Source: Marinibacterium sp050389775 (lineage in GTDB: Bacteria; Pseudomonadota; Alphaproteobacteria; Rhodobacterales; Rhodobacteraceae). Taken from it: DNA of 64,000 nucleotides. The stretch spans positions 62,001 through 126,000 of the forward strand of contig NZ_CP177149.1 in the NCBI RefSeq assembly GCF_050389775.1. Reading direction: 5' to 3'. The position numbers and the translations under genes are program-made. Position 1 is the first letter of the stretch. Every line of letters starts with the position of its first letter. The notes beneath the pieces were generated by a model. The model was not told the DNA's origin. It saw only the letters and a program-made list of their open reading frames with translations, and made no database searches. Of this stretch, positions 16,337-24,121 are shown piece by piece.

Positions 16337-17221
16337 CTACACCCCGTAGAGCCGGAAAGTGTCGCGCCCGGTCAGTTCGCGCACCGCACCAAGGTCGACC
16401 AGCCGGTCGCAGAGCCGCCGCGCGGCTCGATCCTGCAATGGCAAGGCCGACGGCGCCACAGCATCTCGGGTCAGGAACATCTCGACCGCGTCGCCCGCCC
16501 CGTTGGCCCGCAGCTTGGGTGCGACTGACTTGAGATGCGCCGCCCGACGCGCGAGGTCGGCAGCATGCTTGGCGGCCTCGATCACCGAAGGGATGATTGC
16601 CCGATGACAGGCCAAGCGAAGGTCATCGCCTTGCTTGCGCAGGTCGGCGCGTTTCAGGCTAGGGGCCAGCAGCGGCACGAGATGATCCCAACCGAGAGCC
16701 TGGGCGAGGGCCGCCTCCGCAAGGATCAGCGCCGCAACCTCTGCGCGCGGTGCCGCGCGAAGTACTGCCTCGAGCACCATCGCAGCTCGGCCAACGGGCG
16801 CCCCCTGCCCCGCATATAGCCAAGTCGCGATCTGGCCTTGCTCGAGGGTCGGCAAGGCTCGACCCAGAGCCTTGATCGATACCGGCCGTTCCACAGCGCG
16901 CCGCCAGGCGAGGCTAGTTTCGCCCGCCGGTCCGGGCAGATCGCCGGGTCGCAGCAGGTGCACCGCGTCGCGCAGCTCCCCTGCCCGCTCCGGCCGCCCA
17001 GAGAACGCGATACAAGCCTCGGCCGCGCGCAGCGCGAGCCGGTCCCGCAACAAGGCTTGGGGCACCTCCTCGCGTCCCAACACAAGATGCAGGTGATTCA
17101 GCGCCGAACCCGACAAAAACGCAACATCTTCAAGGGTTTCAGCGCGTGCAGAGGTGACCCAGGCAGGCATCCGGGGTAACGTGTCGAGGTCGCTGATGTG
17201 ATCTAGCCGGGCGAAAGTCAT
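16337..17221 (-). CDS. DUF1403-family protein
   Basis: A 294-residue protein matching the DUF1403 family of alphaproteobacterial plasmids and islands: WVTSARAETLEDVAFLSG near the N-terminus, HLVLGREEVPQALLRDRLALRAAE (about 45-68), WDHLVPLL and LRKQGDDLRLACHRAI in the centre, and a C-terminal winged-helix-like AARRLCDRLVDLGAVRELTGRDTFRLYG. Its biochemical role is unknown. It is almost always next to an ScpB-like gene, as here (2-nt gap), and upstream lies the divergent recombinase with a long inverted repeat between them. A C-terminal DNA-binding domain would make a partner of ScpB in recombination or partition plausible. Confidence 0.8.
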   Translation of the reverse strand: MTFARLDHISDLDTLPRMPAWVTSARAETLEDVAFLSGSALNHLHLVLGREEVPQALLRDRLALRAAEACIAFSGRPERAGELRDAVHLLRPGDLPGPAGETSLAWRRAVERPVSIKALGRALPTLEQGQIATWLYAGQGAPVGRAAMVLEAVLRAAPRAEVAALILAEAALAQALGWDHLVPLLAPSLKRADLRKQGDDLRLACHRAIIPSVIEAAKHAADLARRAAHLKSVAPKLRANGAGDAVEMFLTRDAVAPSALPLQDRAARRLCDRLVDLGAVRELTGRDTFRLYGV

Positions 17222-17291
17222 GCGTGAAACCTATATCAGCGCGGCGCTTTTTGCCACAAAATAGCACAAGAACCGCCCCGCCTTGCCGCTC

Positions 17292-17332
17292 TCTTTTATG
17301 TCCAATAAGTTTGCATTATCGGACATAAAAGA
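17292..17332. repeat. Lox/dif-like inverted repeat, candidate recombinase core site or operator
   Basis: Perfect 12-bp arms TCTTTTATGTCC (17292-17303) and GGACATAAAAGA (17321-17332) extend, after one mismatch, with ATAA and TTAT, leaving a 7-nt centre GTTTGCA (17309-17315). Two arms of about 13 bp ending in ATAA and TTAT around a 7-bp spacer is the layout of a tyrosine-recombinase core site. It lies 45 bp before the recombinase gene. An operator for the divergent genes is the alternative. Confidence 0.6.
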
Positions 17333-17377
17333 ATAAGCTGATAAGCAGTTCAATTTCATTTCCGGATTCAGTGGAAA

Positions 17378-18475
17378 ATGGCTTCAGAGACCGAGAAATC
17401 GACGTCAGCGCCCTCTGATGAACTGGATGGTGCTCGCGTCGACGAGCGAGATCAAGAGGAAAGCGACGGTATCGCCCTGCCCTCCCATGTCGCGGGGTCC
17501 GGCACGCTCGATCGACTGGTCAACACCGCGCGTGACTACGCGCGCTCGGCCGCGTCGGACAACACACTGAAGGCATATGCAAAGGACTGGGCGCATTTCG
17601 CGCGCTGGTGCCGGATGAAAGGCACAGAGCCCCTGCCCCCCACGCCCGAGATGATCGGACTCTATCTCGCGGACCTGGCCTCCGGATCAGGTCCTTCCCC
17701 TGCCCTATCCGTCTCGACCATAGACCGCCGCCTGTCGGGCCTCACCTGGAACTACGCGCAACGCGGCTTTTCCCTCGACCGAAAGAACCGGCACATCGCG
17801 ACGGTACTTGCGGGGATCAAGCGCAAACACGCGCGACCACCGGTTCAGAAGGAAGCGATCCTGGCGGAAGACATCCTCGCAATGGTTGCCACCTTGCCCT
17901 ACGACCTGCGCGGACTGCGGGACCGCGCGATCCTGCTGCTCGGTTACGCCGGAGGTTTGCGCCGCTCGGAGATCGTCAGCCTCGACGTGCACAAAGACGA
18001 TACGCCGGACTCCGGCGGCTGGATAGAGATCTTCGAGAAAGGCACCCTCCTGACCCTCAACGCCAAGACCGGTTGGCGTGAAGTCGAGATTGGCCGCGGC
18101 TCCAAGGATCAGACCTGCCCCGTGCATGCTCTTGAGCAATGGCTGCACTTTGCGAAGATCGATTTCGGCCCGGTCTTCGTCGCCACCTCGCGCGATGGCA
18201 AGCGCGCCCTCGACACACGGCTGAACGACAAGCATGTCGCACGCCTGATCAAGCGCACCGTCCTAGACGCCGGCATCCGATCCGAGTTGACCGAGAAAGA
18301 GCGCCTGGCACTGTTCTCCGGTCACAGCCTTCGCGCCGGGCTCGCCAGTTCGGCCGAAGTTGACGAACGCTACGTCCAAAAGCAGCTGGGGCATGCCTCG
18401 GCAGAGATGACTCGTCGCTACCAGCGCCGACGCGACCGGTTCCGCGTGAACCTGACCAAGGCTGCCGGCCTCTGA
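17378..18475 (+). CDS. Tyrosine recombinase/integrase
   Basis: A 365-residue tyrosine recombinase. The N-terminal SAM-like core-binding domain spans about 45-150 (YARSAASDNTLKAYAKDWAHF) and the catalytic domain about 160-360. The active-site set is present: R195 in GYAGGLRRSEI, H316 and R319 in HSLRAG, H339 in LGHAS and nucleophile Y348 in MTRRYQRR. The first 40 residues are acidic and look disordered. Its position beside a repABC module and a lox-like inverted repeat suggests plasmid dimer or cointegrate resolution; integration of an island is the alternative. The gene is divergent from DUF1403 and convergent with repC. Start at ATG 17378 has no strong ribosome site. Confidence 0.9.
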   Translation: MASETEKSTSAPSDELDGARVDERDQEESDGIALPSHVAGSGTLDRLVNTARDYARSAASDNTLKAYAKDWAHFARWCRMKGTEPLPPTPEMIGLYLADLASGSGPSPALSVSTIDRRLSGLTWNYAQRGFSLDRKNRHIATVLAGIKRKHARPPVQKEAILAEDILAMVATLPYDLRGLRDRAILLLGYAGGLRRSEIVSLDVHKDDTPDSGGWIEIFEKGTLLTLNAKTGWREVEIGRGSKDQTCPVHALEQWLHFAKIDFGPVFVATSRDGKRALDTRLNDKHVARLIKRTVLDAGIRSELTEKERLALFSGHSLRAGLASSAEVDERYVQKQLGHASAEMTRRYQRRRDRFRVNLTKAAGL

Positions 18476-18488
18476 TTCTCTGCCCAAG

Positions 18489-18586
18489 AGCATTTCCAGT
18501 TTCGGATGCATCGGTTTTCGCTGCCTCTCGCCTATAGCTCGAACGCGAAGAACCGATCCTCAAAGCCAATGAAAACTGGAAATGCT
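18489..18586. repeat. 98-bp palindromic repeat between recombinase and repC
   Basis: Outer arms AGCATTTCCAGTTT (18489-18502) and AAACTGGAAATGCT (18573-18586) are perfect 14-bp inverse repeats. Inner arms ATCGGTTTTCGC (18510-18521) and GCGAAGAACCGAT (18545-18557) also pair with one bulge. The structure would form a long interrupted hairpin, like the palindromic intergenic repeats common in alphaproteobacteria. It sits between converging genes and may act as a bidirectional terminator or be a small mobile palindrome. Confidence 0.65.
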
Positions 18587-18589
18587 GTA

Positions 18590-19870
18590 TCACGCCGCCT
18601 GCCCGCTGAGCCTGCCATAGAAGCTGCGCTCGAGATGCAGCTCCCCTGCCCCGGCCTTCTCGACCATTCCGCGCAGATATCCGCCCGGCGAGGAAACTTC
18701 GCCTGCGCAATGTTTCTCGAAGACAAGCGCCAGCGCGGCTGTTGCCACCTGTTTGCCCAAACGGTCCTGCGCTACGTTCCAGGCATGCTCGGACACTCCG
18801 ATCATCGGCCTGAGTTGGCCTGCAACCCTGTGCAGATCACCCCAATCTTTCAGGAACCCGCCCATATTGCGCGCCCAGGATGCGAATTCGGGACAGGCCT
18901 GCATCACGGTGGGCAGATCCAGCGCAGCGCGCTTCTTGCGCACCTCGGCAACCCATTCTTCCAGCTCTCTATCAACCTGGTCTTCGGGTTGAGCATTGGG
19001 CACCACGGCCGCGACTTCCTCATTTTTTGAGGAATTACATGTTACAGGACCAAGTTGATTTGTAATTAGTATGTGAGGGTCAGAAATGAACTCCCTGGGG
19101 TTCATTTCTGGAGTCTTCTCAGAAACTTGTTCCTTGGTTTCCGGCATCTTTTCCACAGGTTGAACGACCTCAGTTGCCTTGAGGTAGGCAGCTTCGACGC
19201 GTTCCTGGAGCTCCTTGAACCAGCCCAGCAACCGTGCAAGCTGCTCGGAAGCTTCGTGGCGGCGCGGAAGCCGGTCCAGGAGTTCTTCGAAGAGACCCGT
19301 GAACTGTGCCCAGGGGCCGCGGAGCGTGCTGCTCACGGCCGCCTCTATCCGAGCCCGGATCATACGACGTGCCACCGTGATCTGGCGCTTCAGGCGCTGA
19401 CAGAGCTCGCGTTCAGCCTGCAAGTCGCCATGAAGCTCCTCGAACTCTTCAACGCGAGCCGACAGCGGCGACAGATCGAAGCCATAGGCCTCGACGATGC
19501 GCCCGTCGGTATCCCTGCGACCCCAGCGCTTTCCGTTGGGGCTGTCCTGGAAGGAGATCACACCGACCTCGGCTAGGCGCCGTGCATGGCGCTTGAGCGC
19601 GGAGAGCGAGAACCCGGTCTGCTCCATCAGATAGGCGTTCGATGCCCAGACGATCGGGCGCTGCCCCTCCTCCCAGTCATGAGCCTGGGTAAAGGCCCCG
19701 AGCGTGTCGAGGAGCATCATGTCTCCGGCCTTGAGGCCAATGTAAGCTCCCACCCGCTTCACGGCGACGAACGCGCGTGTTTTGGATACAGCTACCTGTT
19801 CACCGGCTTGGGCAAGCTGCTCTGCAATACCAAGACCCGGTGTCGGCTTGCGCCAACCTGTATGTTTCAT
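18590..19870 (-). CDS. repC: RepC replication initiator of repABC
   Basis: A 426-residue initiator of the RepC family. The N-terminal winged-helix region carries the family landmarks RAFVAVKRVGAYIGLKAGDMMLLDTL, WASNAYLMEQTGFSLSALKRHARRLAEVG and GRRDTDGRIVEAYGFDLSPL (about 28-140). A coiled, basic middle region and the conserved C-terminal part (SPGGYLRGMVEKAGAGELHLERS) follow. RepC melts the origin, which in repABC plasmids lies within repC itself, and its amount sets copy number. ATG 19870 is chosen because AGGAGG lies 12 nt upstream; an earlier in-frame start at 19906 would place that site inside the gene. Expression is expected to be limited by the antisense RNA encoded just upstream. Confidence 0.92.
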   Translation of the reverse strand: MKHTGWRKPTPGLGIAEQLAQAGEQVAVSKTRAFVAVKRVGAYIGLKAGDMMLLDTLGAFTQAHDWEEGQRPIVWASNAYLMEQTGFSLSALKRHARRLAEVGVISFQDSPNGKRWGRRDTDGRIVEAYGFDLSPLSARVEEFEELHGDLQAERELCQRLKRQITVARRMIRARIEAAVSSTLRGPWAQFTGLFEELLDRLPRRHEASEQLARLLGWFKELQERVEAAYLKATEVVQPVEKMPETKEQVSEKTPEMNPREFISDPHILITNQLGPVTCNSSKNEEVAAVVPNAQPEDQVDRELEEWVAEVRKKRAALDLPTVMQACPEFASWARNMGGFLKDWGDLHRVAGQLRPMIGVSEHAWNVAQDRLGKQVATAALALVFEKHCAGEVSSPGGYLRGMVEKAGAGELHLERSFYGRLSGQAA

Positions 19871-19936
19871 GGATAGTTCTCGCCTCCTCTGCTTGATGGA
19901 GGGCAAAAGAATCCCGTTCGCTCAGGAGCGTTGCTG

Positions 19937-19965
19937 TTGACAGTGATTCGCCGGAGAACTATCTT
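19937..19965 (+). promoter_or_regulatory. Sigma-70-type promoter for the repABC antisense RNA
   Basis: TTGACA at 19937-19942 and TATCTT at 19960-19965 are separated by 17 nt, an ideal spacing. The promoter points away from repC on the opposite strand, as the ctRNA promoter of repABC plasmids does, and is followed by a terminator about 35 nt further on. Confidence 0.7.
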
Positions 19966-19971
19966 GATAGC

Positions 19972-20025
19972 GACCAAACTAATCTTGATAAGCTCTCAGG
20001 CCCTCAGCTTGGGGGCTTTTCTTTT
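19972..20025 (+). ncRNA. Predicted repABC countertranscribed RNA (incompatibility RNA)
   Basis: A strong promoter ends at 19965, so a transcript starting near 19972 would run about 54 nt to the terminator T-tract at 20017-20025. It lies in the repB-repC gap on the strand opposite repC, the place where repABC plasmids encode a small antisense RNA that base-pairs with the repC leader and limits RepC synthesis. Length and position match; expression is inferred. Confidence 0.7.
20000..20025 (+). terminator. Rho-independent terminator of the ctRNA
   Basis: GCCCTC (20000-20005) and GGGGGC (20011-20016) form a six-pair stem including one T-G pair, with loop AGCTT. It is followed by TTTTCTTTT. This is a standard intrinsic terminator on the plus strand. 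Confidence 0.75.
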
Positions 20026-20104
20026 GCCGTTATCTCAAAGCATATCCGCTCCTGTTTCTTACCTCGTTTGGATCGAAGACCACCGTCTCCGCGGCTCCTG
20101 CCTC

Positions 20105-21148
20105 TTACTTCGATCCGTGTTTCTCCAAGTACTCAGCGATGACATCACTCAAACCTCTGAGAATGTCCTCGTCCAATGTTAGCCCCGTGGCAGCGACCGA
20201 GAGCTTCCCGCCCTGCCCTGTAACACTCAATTTCCGCGAACCGATCTTTCGCTGTACCGTGAGTTTCTTTGGGCTCTGCGATTTCTTTTTTGCAGGCTTG
20301 GACGGCTTTTTAGTCAGGTCGCCAAGAACCTTTTCGAGGTCACGGTGGCTGAGATCGTAGACATCTTTGCACGCGTGCAAAATCTCACCTCTAGCCGCAT
20401 AGACAGCGCGACCACGTGATACCGCGCTGTTATGGACACCCACACGCTTGGCGAACTCGGTTGCAGTTATCTTCTCGTCCGGTTTGGCATCTTGTAGCCG
20501 CTCAAACATCTCGCCTATCGAAACCAGGTGCTCGAAAGCGCTGAGGTTTTCACGTTCCTCATTCTCCCGGAAGCGCATGAATAGCATCTCGAACTGCTCT
20601 TCACGGGAACCCCGAAGAGATTGTGGAACCAGAATAGCGCGGACAGGCAATCCCAAAGCTTCAAGGATCGCATGGCGTCGCCGACCCACGATCAACTGGA
20701 ATGTCACGCCTTCTACGTTCTCGGGCTCACGTTCATCCGGTCGCCAATCAGGATCTGCTGGCCGAACATGAATGGGCGTATCTTGACCATTCTTCTCGAT
20801 ACTCTCTTTGAGCTTCTCGAATGCCTCTTGGTCGCGCCAATCTTCACGCCGGTCCGATCCAATCACGTCCACGATCTGGGATGGATCAATCTGCAACTCA
20901 TGTCGACCCGCGAGAATGCGCTCCACGACCTGCGCGCGCTCGACCTGAAGCATCTGGCTGGCGTCTGAAAGCGCTCCGGCCTTCCAAGCACTGCCAGAGC
21001 CGCCCAGTCTTGGCTTAACCCCACCAACCAGTTTCGCTTCGTCTTCGTGAACATGTTCGCTTGCACCAGTTCCAGGAGCCGCTGACACATCCTCATCTGG
21101 GCGCGTGGACTTTTTCTTGAGGACCGAGCTGCTCAGTGTTCGCTTCAT
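20105..21148 (-). CDS. repB: RepB, ParB-family partition protein of repABC
   Basis: A 347-residue ParB-type centromere-binding protein. The N-terminal ParB/CTPase domain is at about 85-190, with IHVRPADPDW, then VGRRRHAILEALGLPVRAILV, followed by RENEERENLSAFE. The HTH DNA-binding region is at about 235-265 (ITATEFAKRVGVHNSAVSRGRAVYAA), and a basic C-terminal dimerisation part follows. It binds parS and works with RepA to segregate the plasmid. Its ATG overlaps the repA stop (4 nt), so translation is coupled. A parS-like palindrome TTTGCACGCGTGCAAA lies inside the gene at 20366-20381. Length matches other RepB proteins. Confidence 0.92.
   Translation of the reverse strand: MKRTLSSSVLKKKSTRPDEDVSAAPGTGASEHVHEDEAKLVGGVKPRLGGSGSAWKAGALSDASQMLQVERAQVVERILAGRHELQIDPSQIVDVIGSDRREDWRDQEAFEKLKESIEKNGQDTPIHVRPADPDWRPDEREPENVEGVTFQLIVGRRRHAILEALGLPVRAILVPQSLRGSREEQFEMLFMRFRENEERENLSAFEHLVSIGEMFERLQDAKPDEKITATEFAKRVGVHNSAVSRGRAVYAARGEILHACKDVYDLSHRDLEKVLGDLTKKPSKPAKKKSQSPKKLTVQRKIGSRKLSVTGQGGKLSVAATGLTLDEDILRGLSDVIAEYLEKHGSK
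20366..20381. repeat. parS: parS-like 16-bp palindrome inside repB
   Basis: TTTGCACGCGTGCAAA is a perfect 16-bp palindrome within repB. The same 16 bases occur inside an 18-bp palindrome upstream of repA (22663-22680). Plasmid-group-specific palindromes of this size are the RepB-binding centromere sites of repABC replicons in Rhodobacterales. Placement of one copy inside the coding region is less usual. Confidence 0.7.
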
Positions 21149-22500
21149 TCGGCTTCCTCCTCAAAATTGTAGAAGTTCTGCATCCAATCGTCGGCATAGC
21201 CACGCTCAAGACCAGGCCAGAGGCGTGAGACGATGGCGTCATTCACTGCGTCAGCATTCTCGATGAACCTGTTGATGCCTTTTCGCTTGCCTGGCGTATC
21301 AGGGTCGTACTCGTAGACAGACTGATAAACGTCCGATGCGTTCGAAATAGCATCGGAGCGAAGATAGAATACCGGCAGCACCTCATCTGGGCAGTTTTCG
21401 AGCAGGTTGCCGACCTGTGTGAGATCTTGCTCATTTGTTCTCTGGACGATCGTCGGCAACAGCATATGCGCCGCACCGCCCATATCGATCCGATCCGTCG
21501 CGAAAATGTGGCGCAGCATGGTTAGGAGACCAGTCACAAAGGTGGACAAGGTCGCAATGTCGAACCCCTTCATCGTCTGCGGGATAATCAACGAAGTAGA
21601 CGCCATTACATTGTTCAGCTGGAACAGTGTCAGCGCAGGCTGATAGTCGATAATGATGCAGTCCAAGGTCTCGCTCAGGGCACTTTCAAGCTTCGCTTGG
21701 TCGACCCTACCGTTGCTCACAAGCTCATTCGGACGGGTAACCGGTGGATGCCCCTCCTTCCAACGATCTATGGAGTCTCTCAAGAACCTATAGAACCGCT
21801 TCTCCGGGATACCCGCTCGCAACAACCTCGCGATCTGAATTTCGCCTTCGGAGGTTTCGCCATGCGCAGGTACTAGTCGCACGCCCGGCCAAGAGGTTTT
21901 CTTGAAGAACCCGTCAAGCGTCTCCGCATCATAGTCAGTGTAAGGGATGGAATCGTCGGTCTGAAACAGCCCCGCGAAGTCAACCATCGTCGGAGTTTCG
22001 TCATCTGGCAAAGTTGGCATTTCTTCGCCGCCAACAAAGTAGAGCGTAATCGTGCTCTGGGGGTCAGCGTCCATGACACCGACTCGCATGCCGTAGTGCA
22101 GACTCAGGTATTGAGCGAAGTGCGCAGCACTAAGCGACTTCGCCGTGCCACCTTTCTGACTTGCAAATGAAATGACGGGCAAACGATCGTCGGGTTTGCG
22201 CCAAGCAAGAAAATGCTCAGGCCGCTTTGCTGAGGCAGCCATCAAAGCCCGAATGTGCATCAGCTCCGTCAGTGTGAAAACACGTTCGCGCCCTACATGT
22301 TTGCCGGCAGGAAAATCCTCATTGTCCTTAGCGAACTTCGTCAGATGCTGATGGCTAATATTCAGGAAGCGAGCACATTGTCGCATCGACCAAGAGCGCT
22401 TGATGCGCTCACGCATCGTCAACTCCTTGTTGACCGAGACCATGGTCCGCCCAAGGCCCCGCTCGAGCTCTTGAAGGAACTGTTCTATACTGCCGCCCAT
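21145..22500 (-). CDS. repA: RepA, ParA-family partition ATPase of repABC
   Basis: A 451-residue ParA-type ATPase. An N-terminal HTH-like region (about 40-100, SMRQCARFLNISHQHLTKFAKD) precedes the deviant Walker A SFASQKGGTAKS, the Walker A-prime MDADPQST and the Walker B IIIDYQPALT. RepA represses the repABC promoter and moves plasmid copies with RepB. The frame is open 48 codons further upstream, but ATG 22500 is preferred: it is preceded by GAGAGCGG and gives the typical length. It overlaps repB by 4 nt. The palindrome at 22663-22680 lies about 160 bp upstream and could mediate RepB effects on this promoter. Confidence 0.92.
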   Translation of the reverse strand: MGGSIEQFLQELERGLGRTMVSVNKELTMRERIKRSWSMRQCARFLNISHQHLTKFAKDNEDFPAGKHVGRERVFTLTELMHIRALMAASAKRPEHFLAWRKPDDRLPVISFASQKGGTAKSLSAAHFAQYLSLHYGMRVGVMDADPQSTITLYFVGGEEMPTLPDDETPTMVDFAGLFQTDDSIPYTDYDAETLDGFFKKTSWPGVRLVPAHGETSEGEIQIARLLRAGIPEKRFYRFLRDSIDRWKEGHPPVTRPNELVSNGRVDQAKLESALSETLDCIIIDYQPALTLFQLNNVMASTSLIIPQTMKGFDIATLSTFVTGLLTMLRHIFATDRIDMGGAAHMLLPTIVQRTNEQDLTQVGNLLENCPDEVLPVFYLRSDAISNASDVYQSVYEYDPDTPGKRKGINRFIENADAVNDAIVSRLWPGLERGYADDWMQNFYNFEEEAE

Positions 22501-22662
22501 TGCACCGCTCTCATTTTCGATTCTCTCACGGAATCGCTCCGAGTTGTAAATAGCACGGTTTTTGAGGAAATGTACAGATATTGTACGCCTACAGGATTTC
22601 CGGCGCACAATATGGGCTACACCGATTGAAAATACGGACAGCAACCTGAGCCGCCGAGGTGA

Positions 22663-22680
22663 TTTTGCACGCGTGCAAAA
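22663..22680. repeat. parS: parS-like 18-bp palindrome upstream of repA
   Basis: TTTTGCACGCGTGCAAAA is a perfect 18-bp palindrome that contains the same 16-mer found in repB. It lies about 160 bp before the repA start, a common location of the repABC partition site. Confidence 0.75.
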
Positions 22681-22729
22681 ACCTCGAAGCTTGGTGCAGC
22701 CAGACCGCTGGAGCGGTCTGGCCTTTGGC

Positions 22730-23068
22730 TTAAGCGGCGTCTTTCGGCCCCCAGGGGATCACGGCCTGCAGGGACAGATCGTCCTGGTTCGCGGCCTTGC
22801 CGAGGTTGGCGTTGAAGCCGTGGTCGCGGATGGTCAGCGTGTAGTAGTCGGCGCCGGTCTCCTTGTTCTGCTTCTTCCAGATGCCGCCGCACTCGACCAG
22901 CTTGCCGCGCGGGGAGCGGCCGAGGACGCGGTGCGTGGGGGCCATCGGTTTCGAGCTCGCGACGGGTTCGACCGTAATGTCGAGGTCGAATGTCAGGGTC
23001 GAGATGGAGCCGACGCCCTTGGCGGTTTCGATGTCGGCGCTGGTGAATTTGATGCAGTTCGTGGTCAT
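22730..23068 (-). CDS. DUF736-family plasmid protein
   Basis: A 112-residue protein of the DUF736 family, found on alphaproteobacterial conjugative plasmids and islands. Landmarks are the SISTLTFDLDITVEP strand region, the basic turn HRVLGRSPRGKLVECGGIW and the ending YYTLTIRD...WGPKDAA. Members are small beta-rich proteins of unknown biochemical role, usually beside transfer or replication genes. ATG 23068 is chosen because AGGAGAAG lies just before it; the frame is open a little further upstream. A structured leader element (23140-23217) lies about 70-150 nt upstream of the start. The product is likely abundant, to judge by the strong ribosome site, but that is inference. Confidence 0.85.
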   Translation of the reverse strand: MTTNCIKFTSADIETAKGVGSISTLTFDLDITVEPVASSKPMAPTHRVLGRSPRGKLVECGGIWKKQNKETGADYYTLTIRDHGFNANLGKAANQDDLSLQAVIPWGPKDAA

Positions 23069-23139
23069 TGCTCTTCTCCTTGTTTGCGTTGCAATGATGG
23101 TCACCTTGCAGCTGGCCAAGGCCTGGCCACACCGAAGGC

Positions 23140-23217
23140 GAAGCGTAGCGGAGAGGGGCAGGCGACGGTCTTTTTGCCTCGCGAGGAATGGCCCGCAGGG
23201 TCAGGGGAAAAAGATCG
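23140..23217 (-). promoter_or_regulatory. Structured 5' leader element, family I copy 1 (upstream of DUF736)
   Basis: It contains a 15-nt box GAAGCGTAGCGGAGA (23140-23154), then a hairpin whose arms include TCTTTTT (23169-23175) and AAAAAGA (23208-23214), extended outward by a G-T and two G-C pairs. The enclosed core GCGAGGAATGGCCCG and AGGG repeats almost exactly at 25161-25180, while the stem arms differ and stay complementary. The rest of 23218-23686 holds nothing I can name. Confidence 0.6.
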
Positions 23218-23686
23218 GCGACAACCTTTGTGGACGGGACGACAGCTGCGACCAGCATGTCATGCAACTCAGACAAAAGGAGAAGTGCGGCGGCCGCGAA
23301 GGAAACAGGGTGAACTGCTGACAGCCAGGAACGCCGAAGTGTTCCTTGCACAGTCACGCCTGATCATCCGATACACACCACGACCTATCGCAAAGCGACA
23401 CCGACCCGTATTCAGTTCCTCGGTCGAGACACCAGAGGCCCCAAGCGGAAAGTGATCTGACAGGCTGGAGAAGACGAAATGCCGGGGCGAAGACACGCGC
23501 ATCTCTTCCCGACGACTTTATCCCCGACCGCGTTACGAACTTCGAGGATGTCCCGTATGGCATCGCGAAACTGAGCAAACGACGCTTGCGACGCGGAAGA
23601 TCGGACCAAAGCTCGAGCCCGCTCCAATCCCGATACGTGCTGGCATAAGTGAAGAGGATAAGCAGCTGGACGGCGCAACACCGAAT

Positions 23687-24001
23687 GTGGTCACCGAGGA
23701 TGGCCTGCGCGATCTGCTCTCAAGTGGCTACCTCATCGAGGTGATCTGCAACCAGACTGCCGAGAAGCGCCACAACAGTTGGTATGGCTCCTGGGTCGTG
23801 CACGCTGTGACGGAGGATGGCCAGGACGCGAAGATGCTTGTCACGAGCCGTAGCGTCTTCAAGTTGCGCGAGTTCAAGACGATCGTCGGATTGGTCAGTT
23901 TCCTGGCCGACATGGGGTGCCTTTCGGCGAACATCCCGCTGATCACGGGACGACGAGAGCGTCACGCGGCTTCAGAGGGTCTCGCCACAGCCACCAGTTA
24001 G
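23687..24001 (+). CDS. Hypothetical protein, start uncertain
   Basis: A 104-residue frame from GTG 23687 ending in a TAG at 23999-24001. The sequence has a protein-like hydrophobic pattern (DLLSSGYLIEVICNQ, SWYGSWVVHAVTEDG, FKTIVGLVSFLADMG) and codon use like its neighbours. The frame is open upstream to about 23456 without an ATG, and the stretch from roughly 23600 reads like continued coding (KLEPAPIPIRAGISEEDK), so the annotated start may be too late or the gene may have lost its start. It is the only plus-strand gene in this minus-strand region. No family is recognised. Confidence 0.45.
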   Translation: MVTEDGLRDLLSSGYLIEVICNQTAEKRHNSWYGSWVVHAVTEDGQDAKMLVTSRSVFKLREFKTIVGLVSFLADMGCLSANIPLITGRRERHAASEGLATATS

Positions 24002-24121
24002 AAATGGTGTTAACACACTCAGCAGTCTGCCAGACCAAATCCCGCAGAACCGCGCACCTCTGCGAACTCACAAAGCGAACCGCACAAGGCGCTCTGCCTG
24101 ATATCATGGTGGAACCGGGGC

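Noticed and set aside
22562..23455. 297-codon plus-strand open frame over the DUF736 region
   Set aside because: It runs antisense through DUF736 and through the leader element and has no protein-like pattern. DUF736 has a good ribosome site and family match.
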